Assembly (NCBI RefSeq): GCF_963678635.1
Contig: NC_087065.1
Span: 55,084,397-55,148,396, forward strand
DNA from: Symsagittifera roscoffensis
Taxonomy: Eukaryota > Xenacoelomorpha > Acoela > Convolutidae
Length of the DNA stretch: 64,000 bases
Reading direction: 5' to 3'
A program made the translations under genes and the position numbers. Position 1 is the stretch's first letter; each line of letters opens with the position of its first letter. The notes under the pieces are model-generated. The model ran no database searches. It saw only the letters and a list, made by a program, of their open reading frames with translations, and was not told the origin of the DNA. Shown here in pieces: positions 39,877 to 49,584 of the stretch.

Positions 39877-42800
39877 GTGAAAATTTACAACGGGAATTGT
39901 CGCAGCCTAATTGATCCGACCATTTGAAAAATGGGGAGGATTTTTGTATTCGGGTGTGTTTTAATTTTTTCCCACTATTTGAAAAATGGGGAGGAACTTC
40001 GTATTCCGGTGTGTTTTAGTTTTTTTTGTTTTCCACGCAAAATCAGCTACCACAAATAATCATTGGTGAGAGTTAAGTGATAAATCATGTTAAAGCCCTT
40101 TCAGTCGTGATTTGATCGACATAAAAAACTCGAAAAAGAGTTTCCAGTGTCGAAAAAAAATTTGAAACAAAAAAATGTATTTTTTCAAAGACTGTGGTCG
40201 GAACATTCTGTGCTACTTGCACAGTAACCGCTTATCCTTGTCTTTTATTTTGTTTTCCACGCAAAATCAGCTACCCCAAATAGTCATCGGCGAGAGTTGA
40301 GTGATATTTTATTGTAAAGCTCTTAAGTCGTATCTCGAACGCCATTAAAATGTTTCAAAATATTTCTTTCCCGATCGAGAAAAACCGGTTGGAAATTTTT
40401 GGTTTTCGTCTTAATTCGAGCGAATAAAGCGAGCGAGCAGGCTTACTATAGCTTACTTTAATGGCTTGAAAGTTGTTTACAATCGCTTAATTTAAAAAGT
40501 AAAAATTTAGTTCTTAAGTAACGTTAGTTTTTTTAGTCTTTTAGCGCCTTTTTGGAATCAAAAACCTCCAAAAATTCAAAAAACTGCACAACACATTGTC
40601 TTTATACATATTTTTTTGTTTTTCTAGTCATTCTTCTACAAAAATTATTTTTCAATTTGTTGATTATGCTTATTCTCTACTTTTTCGTTCAGCTCCTTTT
40701 ATCACACCACGCAGAGAAAAAACGACACTAATATGAAAAAAAAAATTGTTCTTTTTTTTAAGACTGGTCGGAAAATTCGTCATTTTTGTTTTGAGACCGA
40801 AAGATTTCAGTGCATTTGTAGTTAAACCAAAGAATGCTGGCAAATCAGCGAAGTTGATATCGTATTAGCTTTTGCCTAATATCTGATCTCTCATTTTTTT
40901 AAACAATTTTTATAAATAATTTGTAGCTAGTAGGACCTAATTGTTCGCAGAACTTCATAAGTGGAAAACAGTTCAAAACAGTAAGATAAATTTCTGCCTG
41001 GGATTTTGGAATATTGTTCTTGGATTTTGGAATACCATGGGCGCTGATAGTACCACGGGTTTGATAGGCAACTTAAATGAAGACGTGTACTTTAGAAGAG
41101 TTCGACTGAAAACTTGGTACGGAGTTATCAAGTCGTTTATCGAAAAGAGAAACCAAGCAAAATTTTACTGAAAAAAAAACTCAGCAATCTGAATTTTTAT
41201 TTTATCTTTTGGAACGACTCTGCAAGTTTCTGGTCTGAAAACATCTGTGAATCGAGTTTCTACCTTAACAAGAAGAAAATTGGTTGGCTCAAATCTGCAA
41301 GATAGTGAAAGCAAATAGAAAACAAGGATAGCAGATTACTGTGCAATTAGTACAGAATGTTCCGCACATAGTCTAAAAAATAATATATACATTTTTTTTC
41401 TGCGCGGTGAATATAAAAGGATCTGAAAGAAAAACTGGGACTTAGGAATAGCCGATATTCATAGTAAAAAGGCAAACTGGACCAAACTGGCGCTAAAAAC
41501 TCCACAATCAACTTTTTTAGTAAAACTTATTTTCCACGGCCTAAGTTAAACAAAAATATGTTATTGTAGGCAGTTGGTTGCACAGTTCGATGGGTTTTGC
41601 GCAATATATTAGCGCCTGAGAAAATGCGGCAGCTAGATTTCTGTCTACGAGTCCTTAACGAAAAAACTTAATCATAATTCATGTTTGAATTTTTTCGTAC
41701 GTCTGTTTTCACCGTTTGAGTCTTTTGTGGAATTCTAAAAACATTGCTTAAGTTAAGGTGTTTTAAACATGTTCAAAACAATTTTTAAAACGTTTTTTTT
41801 TTGTGGAATTTTAAACTATTTTGCTAACACGGGTTGTAAGCCTGCTCGCTCGCATTATTCGCTCGAATTTAGACTAAAAATCTTAAAATTTTATACTATT
41901 TTTCTTGATATTGGGACATTTTTTTTGATAAATTTTTTATTTCGTTTGAATCACGACTTGATGAATCACTCGGTCCTTTCCCATAATTAAAAGTTGTACC
42001 TGATTTTGCGTGGAAAACAGAAAATAAAAAACTGAAAAACCCGAATAGAAAGTTCCTCCACATTTTATATATTAGATCCGTATGCAAAATGTTTATCTCT
42101 CATTTTGCGATGTGTGTACTAGATATACCTGTTTCAACTGAAACGTGGCTGCTGGATCAAAACGATAGTATTCGAGCTTCCCTAGAGAAGATAAGCGATG
42201 TGTGGATTTGAACGGTTGTCTAAATCGTACGTTTTCCTTTGAGGAGGTTTGCAATTGTATAAATAGTTTTCCTTCAGGTAACTTTTTTACGACCTTTTTT
42301 TTAGGCCGAGCAAATTGATTTTCCGAGCTCCTCCAAAGCACTAAAAAGTTCCTGTTTTGGCCAAAATTTCTGCGCCGCATTCAAAATTTTGAAAAATAGG
42401 CGTTTTTAGGCCTTTTTTGGAAAATTTTAACCTAAAAATCGCTTCTTTCGGCGCGCGCTCCTCCTTTAAATTAGTATATATTGGTGCCAAATGCGCCTTT
42501 AGAAAAATTTTAGGGTCCGTCAGCGAAAAATGGATATCTCAAAATAGTTCAAAGGGTGGAACCCTTGGGTCGGCAGGGGGTCGAATGCCTGAAGAAAAAG
42601 TGTCACCCCCTAAATCCGCCCCTGGCTATAACTTTTCCTCCAAAGTGAAAACAAACCAAATACTTGCTCGTAATTTGAGCACACCTTGCGTGACAGTTCC
42701 GTTAATTTTTTACGTGGGTTTTGTTTGATGAGCATGTCTGTTTTTACAAAGCGTATCAAGCTACATGGTTGCGATATGCTGCTCAAATGAATGCTCTTAA

Positions 42801-44646
42801 TTGACTTCTTAGTTTTTAGGTGCCGCAGTATCTCGTTGAAGTAGGGTGGGCACACCACGGAAAGCAAATCGCAGTAACACAGCCGCGGAGAGTAGCGGCG
42901 GTGTCACTGGCAGCTCGGGTTGCAGAGGAGAGGAACTGTATGCTAGGTGACGAAGTCGGTTATGCTATACGGTTTGACGACTGTACAAGTCCAAATACGA
43001 AGATTAAGTTTCTAACTGATGGTCTATTGTTGCGTGAAATGATGGGAGACCCCTTGTTGGAAAAGTTTTCTGTCATAATGCTAGATGAAGCGCATGAGAG
43101 AAGTATAAACACTGATATGTTAGCAGGACTGTTGAAAAAGGTTCTGAAAAAGAGATCTGATTTGAGGGTTATAGTATCTAGTGCGACTATTGACGCACAG
43201 AAAATGAAAGATTTCTTCAATGTTAAAAAACGAGGCGATGTTTCTACCGACAATGCAGCTATACTTCAAATTGAGGGTCGATGTTTTCCGGTGGAAATTA
43301 TGTACTCCAAGCACCCTGTGGACGACTACGTGAAAGCCACTGTCGATACAGTTCTGATCATTCATAAATCGAATGCGCCCGGAGATGTTCTGGCTTTCCT
43401 AACTGGCCAAGATGAGGTCGAGGAATGTTGCAGACTTCTGTCAGAAAAACTAAAAAATGTGGCTAATATCTCCAAGTACAAAATACAAGCTATTCCCATG
43501 TACTCAAATTTACCTGCTAGAGAGCAATTAAAAGTGTTTCAAAGAGCTCCAAGTGGAACTCGGAAAGTTATATTTTCGACAAATATTGCGGAAACCTCAA
43601 TTACGATAGATAATATTATACATATCATAGACTGTGGGTTCGTTAAGACAACAGTGTATGATGCCGATTTTAATACTGAAACGTTAACCGTGTTACCGGT
43701 ATCGCAAGCTTCAGCCAATCAGAGGGCTGGAAGAGCGGGTCGTGTGACGTCAGGAAAGTGCTATCGACTTTACTCCGAAGATGAGTTTGAAAAACTCAAG
43801 CCGCAATCTGTTCCTGAGCTACAGCGAAGCTCAATGGCTTTTCCCATTCTTCAACTAAAAGCTCTTGGGGTATCAAATGTAGCTAAGTTTGATTTTTTAT
43901 CTCCACCCCCGTCAAAAAATTTTGCAAGAGCACTTGAACTTCTTTTCTCCCTGGGTGCGATTGATGCAAAAGTTGAGTTAATAAACCCAATTGGAAACCA
44001 AATGGCCGAAATGCCCTTGAATCCAATGTTTGCTAAATGTCTTTTGACGGCTAATGAGTTCGACTGCTCAGATGAAATTTTGACCTTATGTGCGTTGATG
44101 CAGATAAAAAATGTTTTCCACGTTCCATCGAGTGGAAAAGAAAAAATGAAAGCCGCAAGAGTTCAACGTGAGTTTTATGCTACTGAAGGTGACCATATGA
44201 CGAAATTGAATGTTTTCACATCTTATGTTAACAACCGCAGAAGTAAATCATGGTGCGATAAATACTACGCTAGCTATGCGTCTTTAAATAGAGCTTATCA
44301 TATTAAAGAGCAGCTTTTAAAATACGCAAGAAGGTTTGGAATCGAGCTGACATCTGCAAAAGGTTTCGACGACGACAAGGTTCTCAGATGCCTCTGCGCC
44401 GGGTTCTTTGCCAATGTTGCGATCTACACTTCAAGAGGATGTTTCAGAAGTATCCGAGACCCCGTAAGCTCTCCTGATTTATTCATACATCCAGATTCTG
44501 TGCTTTATACTGTCCCGTTTAACAGTGGAACTTATGTGTTATTTACAGAGACGGTTCATTCTACAAAAATTTACCTAAGAGAATGCTCGATAGTAAAGTC
44601 AGATTGGTTATTGCAAGTAGCGCCTCATTTTTACTCTGTCAGATAG
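39574..44646 (+). CDS. DHX35: DHX35, DEAH-box RNA helicase
   Basis: A spliceosome-associated DEAH helicase. Two exons (39574-39876, 42820-44646) are joined in phase 0 by a GT-AG intron of 2943 bases and give 709 residues; human DHX35 has about 703. Motif I is GETGSGKSS at residues 92-100, ending exactly at the splice site. DEAH is at 190-193, SSAT near 220, and TNIAETSITI and QRAGRAGR in RecA domain 2. The winged-helix, ratchet-like and OB-fold regions follow, ending in WLLQVAPHFY as in the human protein. Features that point to DHX35 rather than other DEAH proteins are VYNP before a KLP motif, GYAIRFDD, and QASANQRAGRAGR. Acts in the nucleus in mRNA splicing. RPE follows 335 bases downstream on the same strand. 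Confidence 0.95.
39917..42076. mobile_element. Foldback (inverted-arm) element in the DHX35 intron
   Basis: Left arm 39977-40445 and right arm about 42076-41838 are inverted copies. Shared blocks include a GGGGAGGAACTT-type edge, GTTTTCCACGCAAAATCAG, a GAGTGAT box, AGTCGTGATT, and TTCGAGCGAATAA-GCGAGCGAGCAGGC. A second nested inverted pair is CGGAACATTCTGTGCTACTTGCACAG-type at about 40197 and 41345. The terminal 45 bases are also duplicated in tandem at 39922. There is no transposase, so it is non-autonomous. Single arms occur at about 46857-47100 and 52510-52726. Confidence 0.65.
42820..44646 (+). CDS. DHX35: DHX35 exon 2
   Basis: 608 codons after the TTTTTAG acceptor, opening with VPQYL, which continues the helicase fold directly from GSGKSSQ. 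The remaining seven-eighths of the protein is in this single exon. Confidence 0.95.
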   Translation: MPQYLVEVGWAHHGKQIAVTQPRRVAAVSLAARVAEERNCMLGDEVGYAIRFDDCTSPNTKIKFLTDGLLLREMMGDPLLEKFSVIMLDEAHERSINTDMLAGLLKKVLKKRSDLRVIVSSATIDAQKMKDFFNVKKRGDVSTDNAAILQIEGRCFPVEIMYSKHPVDDYVKATVDTVLIIHKSNAPGDVLAFLTGQDEVEECCRLLSEKLKNVANISKYKIQAIPMYSNLPAREQLKVFQRAPSGTRKVIFSTNIAETSITIDNIIHIIDCGFVKTTVYDADFNTETLTVLPVSQASANQRAGRAGRVTSGKCYRLYSEDEFEKLKPQSVPELQRSSMAFPILQLKALGVSNVAKFDFLSPPPSKNFARALELLFSLGAIDAKVELINPIGNQMAEMPLNPMFAKCLLTANEFDCSDEILTLCALMQIKNVFHVPSSGKEKMKAARVQREFYATEGDHMTKLNVFTSYVNNRRSKSWCDKYYASYASLNRAYHIKEQLLKYARRFGIELTSAKGFDDDKVLRCLCAGFFANVAIYTSRGCFRSIRDPVSSPDLFIHPDSVLYTVPFNSGTYVLFTETVHSTKIYLRECSIVKSDWLLQVAPHFYSVR

Positions 44647-44981
44647 TTTCTTCAATCGTTAATTCGCAATGGAAGTTTTTTGTGAACTTAGTTGAAGGCT
44701 GTAGCTGAAAGTTTGAATTGATACGAGTGGCTTTGTTATTCCAAAACGACTTTCTGAGAGCTTTTATGTGGACTTGGAAAAAATGGATGAAACTTTGAGT
44801 CTTCAATAATCAATTTAAAGTCTGAAAATGCTGTGAAAACTGTCCGTTCTATCTAATTTTGTATTTATTTGACTCGTGTAATTTCCTGGAAAAAATCCAG
44901 TTCGAGAAGTAGCTTGTTTTTTACGAAGAAATTAGTGAAACTGATTTTTAAGAGCGAATGTATGTTAAGTGAAATTATAAA
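44647..44981 (+). other. DHX35-RPE spacer
   Basis: 335 A+T-rich bases that must hold the DHX35 3' end and the RPE 5' end. Just upstream of the RPE start, CTGATTTTTAAG could serve as a splice acceptor for a leader exon, but nothing proves it. Confidence 0.3.
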
Positions 44982-45665
44982 ATGCTGAATGACTCAACTC
45001 TGAAAGTGCAAATTGGCCCCTCGATTCTGAACTCGGACCTCTCCTGTCTTGCCGATGAGTGTAATAATCTAGTAAAAAATGGTGCCGATTACCTACACTT
45101 AGATGTAATGGATGGACATTTTGTCCCAAATTTGACCTTCGGAGCTCCGGTTGTAAAGAGTCTTAGAAAAAATGTCGGGGAAAATGTTCTATTTGATATG
45201 CACATGATGGTAGCGGAACCTGAAAAATGGGTCCAAGATATGGCCAATGCTGGAGCAGACCAGTATGTTTTTCACTACGAGGCAAGCAAAGACCCAAATC
45301 ACTGCATTCGAATTGTCAAAGAAGCTGGAATGAAGGTTGGAATAGCAGTTAAACCCAAAACTCCAGTATCTCTAGTAGAAGAGTATGCTGACCTTGTAGA
45401 CGTAGTGCTAGTGATGACTGTCGAACCGGGATTTGGAGGTCAAAAGTTCATGTCCGACATGATGACGAAAGTGTCTCATTTGAGATCAAAGTTCCCAAAA
45501 CTTGACCTTGAAGTTGATGGTGGCGTTTCACCTACAAATGTGGAACAGTGTTATCACGCCGGAGCCAATTTGATTGTGTGTGGAAGTGCGATTACACAGA
45601 ACGAAGATCCGGCAGCTGTTATAAATCAATTGAAGAAAGAAGCAGAAGCTAGCTTTAAGTTCTAA
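44982..45665 (+). CDS. RPE: Ribulose-phosphate 3-epimerase
   Basis: A TIM-barrel enzyme of the non-oxidative pentose phosphate pathway that interconverts ribulose 5-phosphate and xylulose 5-phosphate in the cytosol. A single exon of 227 residues; the human enzyme has 228. It opens with IGPSILNSDL, followed by YLHLDVMDGHFVPN and FDMHMMV. The metal and catalytic residues are His39, Asp41, His74 and Asp179 (in EVDGGV). VMTVEPGFGGQKF supplies the phosphate-side loop and GSAI the second phosphate site. The start at 44982 is the first methionine, eight codons before the conserved strand that begins at residue 10. Lack of introns is unusual for an animal RPE but matches its intron-poor neighbours; no poly(A) tail or flanking repeats suggest a retrocopy. 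Confidence 0.97.
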   Translation: MLNDSTLKVQIGPSILNSDLSCLADECNNLVKNGADYLHLDVMDGHFVPNLTFGAPVVKSLRKNVGENVLFDMHMMVAEPEKWVQDMANAGADQYVFHYEASKDPNHCIRIVKEAGMKVGIAVKPKTPVSLVEEYADLVDVVLVMTVEPGFGGQKFMSDMMTKVSHLRSKFPKLDLEVDGGVSPTNVEQCYHAGANLIVCGSAITQNEDPAAVINQLKKEAEASFKF

Positions 45666-47441
45666 CTATGATGATTTTTTTTATCACGGTCAATGATGGA
45701 CTTGATTTCCGCTGAAGTATCTGGATGCTCATTGTTACTATTTATTTATGAAATGAAAATGAGTTCGTGTAAAAATTGCAAATGAATGTTATCTTAGAAT
45801 TTTGTAGAGTTTAGAACCAGTGCTAAACTGACAAATGTTTGGTGCATCGGCCTCTTGTGATAATTAATTATTATCTGTGATGTATTCATTGTTCCGACCA
45901 CTTTATAGTCGTAGGGGGTCATTTCAAGTGTGGTATCACATTGAAAACCTTTCAGTCGGTGTTCGTCGGTTTCCAAGAGGATAATTTAAAAAGTTTTCTC
46001 GGTGTTGAGTTTCTTCATTTCTACGATTTTTTCCAGGTTTACACTAAATAGTTAGAATGCTTTCAAAATGAGCTTTAATTTGCGGATTTTTCGACTGCAG
46101 TTCCACTGAAATCAGCGGTGGTCGGATCATTCTGTGCTGCTTGCACAGCGGCGGGTTATTTTTGTTACCCTTGCGATTGGCAAGAAGATTACAATCTGGT
46201 ATTACAATTTTCCTAGTCTAAAAGCTCAAGTTTTTTTTGCAGAATTAATGTAAATTTTTTGAACGAAGACCCAAATCTTTGGAATTTTTTTTAAAAAAAT
46301 TTGTCCGTCGATTTTGCACCTAATCACAGTAATTGACAGGGAACAGATGGCCTAGAAATAGCGTCTCAGAATTGTGCGACGTAGGTCGAGGTCGATAGTT
46401 CTATTCTCAGCCGTAGTTTTGCGGATGTATACAGTTTTTGTATGTTCTTTTTTACCGTGTTTTCGGCGTCAGTTCAATCGATGTTGTTCAATCGGTGTTG
46501 TTTGTGTTGTTTTTTCTCCAAGTGCTCCTTTTACTGAGATAAGATTTTTTTGCCTCTTAACAGTTGTGAGAGTACCGACCGAGGCTGGAATTTTAAATTT
46601 CTTTTAATTTGGAAACCAAACCGTGCGCATGCGTGTCGATATTTTAAATAACTTTTGTTAATGAAAAGTTCGAATACTTCTTACTTTTACCCTTATTGTC
46701 AGCAAGGGTAATTGCAACCGGGTACTAGACTTTTTTCTTTAAATTACCTTGTTTTCTGAATGGTCAGTAACTAGGTTTCTCCCCGCGACTAGATTTTGGG
46801 CATTGCTGGACACCAAACGTATTGGTCTTTACTTCGATGCAGGGATTGTTCCGACCACTGAAAGTTCGGAGGAACTTTGTTTTCGCTTGTTTTTGTTTTT
46901 ACTTCTTCCCCATTAAAAACTGGATTCTACAAAAAAATAATCAGACTGGGCTGAGCGATAGATCATATAAAAAGCGCTTTTAGTAATGATTCGAAAGATA
47001 TAAAAGCATTTCGAACAATTTTTCTCAGTGCCGAGAAAACTTGGCTGAATAGTCTTTTCGAGCGAGTAACGCGATCGAGGAGAGGGTATTAAAGAAAAAT
47101 CTTTTATTTCAATTTATTGTTCTTTTATCTTTTGCAATAAACTAGTTTTCGAAGCTTCCCTTAGCGCTTTTTTGGCAAGAAAAATTCGATAAATTTTAGC
47201 CAAAAACTTCATAGAAATTGTTTTGCTATTCTTATTTTCGAATGCAACTTTAGTAGATTATGCCTATTTAACTTAGGTTCTAAGCTTTTGTCTCGTTCCT
47301 CTCATTACACCGCGCAAAAATGACCCACATTTGAGAGTATATGTTTCCTGTTTGATAAAAACACGTATAATCAAAATGCATGGGATTTAGTTTTTTTTCT
47401 ATTATTTTTTGAGACGCGTTGGATTTTTTTCTCAAGCATTA

Positions 47442-47500
47442 GGGGGAAGAGGGGGAGGGGGAGGGAGGGGGAAGAGGGGGAAGAGGGGGAGGGAGGGAAT
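47442..47500 (+). repeat. G-rich purine minisatellite
   Basis: About 60 bases made only of G and A, built from GGGGGA, GGGGGAA and GGGAGG units. Runs of four or five G are repeated many times, so it could form a G-quadruplex or a triplex. Confidence 0.85.
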
Positions 47501-47536
47501 GTTTGACTAATTTTTTTCTAACAAACTTCTCTCTCA

Positions 47537-48420
47537 AATCTGACGTTTTGGGTTCAATTTATAGAATGGGCTGTAAGAAGCTCCCCCGCATCAGCGTTTT
47601 TGCCCAAATATTTTCCCTAAGAAATTTTTGACCGTTTTTTCCAAAGCTTTTGACTTTTATCCGAAATTGCTTTTCAAAACCTGAGATCTTGGGTTCAATG
47701 GAGAGAAAGAGTGATGACAAGTTCTCCTGTATAGCGGATACGTCCAAATTTTCGGGTAAAAACTTCAACTATTGTCCTCGGAAAGGTCATGTTTTGATTT
47801 TTTGGACCGTTCTTGAAATTTTTTCACTTTTCTCAAAAACCACTTTACCAAATCTGAGATTAGGGTTTAATGGATAGAACGGGTTGTGGGAAGCTACCTT
47901 ACATAAGTGGATACGCCCAAATTTCTCGCCCATAAAAGACAAAATTTTGATTTTTGACCGTTTTTTTTTAAATTTTGATTTTTAACAAAAACTACTCTCC
48001 TAAATCTGAGATAATGGTTTTAATGGAGAGAATGTGTTATGAAATTCCTTTGCATATGCGGCTACGTGCAATGTTTTTTAACATAAAACGTTATGGCCCT
48101 CGGTAAAGTCAAATATTTGATTTGTGACCGTTTTTTGATTGTTTTTGAAAGCTACACTCCCAAATGTAAGATTATGGGTTCAATCAAAATAGGCTGAGAA
48201 GAGCTCCCTTATATAAGGAGCTACGTCCAAGTTTTCTAAAAAAAAGTATGGCTTTCTAAAAAGTCATTGTTTTGATCTGTTGTCCGTTTTTTTTTGGAAC
48301 TTTTGTTAATTGAAAATTACCCAGCCGAATCTGATATCAAAGGTTTAATCGAGGCAACCGGTTGTAGGAAGCCTTAATTAAAATGCGGCATCGCCTTAAA
48401 AGTTTATAAGAAAATAACTA
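47537..48420 (+). repeat. Diverged array of about 150-bp units (locus 2)
   Basis: About six units with starts near 47537, 47680, 47855, 48003, 48160 and 48330. Each has AAATCTGAGAT-like, GGGTTCAAT-GA, a GAAGCTCCCTTGCATA / GGCTACGCCCA block and TTTTGATTTTTGACCGTTTTTT. Homologous to the arrays near 36.5 kb and 50.6 kb. Confidence 0.75.
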
Positions 48421-49373
48421 TAACCTTGGGAACATTCGAAATTCTCACAAATATTCACTCTTATTTTTTTATTAGAGAAACAACTTAGGTTTTGGGTGAA
48501 ACCCAATTTTGTGAAATTGCCCTTTTCATCCCGCATTATGGCAATCAATTCAAAAATTATCAATCAGGTAGCTTCAGCTGAGCTCCTAGTTTGTCATTAA
48601 TGTGGTCGGATCTTTATATAATATTTGCACAGCAACCGGCTACTATTAGGTGTTTCTTATTTATTCGACACAGTAGCTTCAGTTGCTGCCGCTTGCTCTT
48701 TTTTTATAACCATTTCACAAACTAGGGAGCAATTTTGTATAGCCTAGGGGGTTATGGTATGCGATTCGAGTTGTCTCATTGAAGGCTAAGGCTAAAGTTA
48801 TCAATTGTTGTAGCATGTTAGCCCATTTACGTCATGATTCATTTTCGAGAAAAGATTGTTTGAAAAATGTCGCAGTGTGGAGTAAGGTTAGCCTGAGTTT
48901 TTTTTGCAGCCTGGAGTGCAGTTAACGATACTTTTAAAACATTGAATATTTTTTGAACAAACTTTATCTGAAACGAGAGTAACTTATTGCTCTTGCAGTA
49001 ACACAGAATGTTCTGACCACAGTTATCATTGATACAAATTTACAAAAAATATATTTATTTATTTGATTTAATATTGCTAATTTTTCCATTCTGAAAAGAA
49101 GTGTTAAGAGTCGCCAGGATTAATTTTCATCAAATAAATTCGAATCAAGACTGTAAATGCTTTGATATGATTTTGCAGTCGAGTTCTTGCTAGCTTCTTG
49201 CAATTTCACGCTATGAAGAATGTGAAATTGCTTTAAAAATCAACCGTAGCAGATTGTTCTTTCTCACTCAGTAAAATGGCCGGAACCACGATGATTCTTT
49301 GCAAAATTTGTATAAGGCCTGATTTGTTCTAGTTTTTGGTTTTCAGATTTGTTAAGCTATGCTAAGCTGAAAG

Positions 49374-49584
49374 ATGCAGCAGTGCTCTTCCTCATCTTCC
49401 ACGGTTGTTGCCTCGGAGGTGCTTGTTTCACAGGGTGCTCATGGGTCTTCTCAGGAAGACTGGACGTCCCTGGAGCCCCCACCAAGCAAGCGACTCAGAA
49501 TAGTGGGATCCAGTTCAACTCACGTTTCTGCAGTCACTGACGCAAATCACGCAGCTGCTGATCCTCTTCTAGAAGAGCTTTTTG
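49374..49584 (+). CDS. INTS4: INTS4 exon 1
   Basis: ATG 49374; donor GTGAGT at 49585, phase 1. Ser-rich N-terminus then PPPSKRLRIVG. Confidence 0.85.

Larger units (their letters stand above)
45666..49373. other. RPE-INTS4 spacer, repeat-rich
   Basis: 3.7 kb without a convincing gene. It contains CTGTGC...GCACAG core repeats (about 46113, 48603 and, inverted, 48985), a SINE-like head at 46690-46740 (ACCGGGTACTAGAC), a foldback arm at 46857-47100, a G-rich minisatellite at 47442-47500 and an array of about 150-bp units at 47537-48420. The short open frames here coincide with repeats or T-rich sequence. Confidence 0.6.

Noticed and set aside
44940-44981. DHX35-RPE operon with trans-splicing
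   Set aside because: The genes are only 335 bases apart on the same strand and a TTTTTAAG lies upstream of RPE, but T-rich AG sites are everywhere here, so there is no real evidence.
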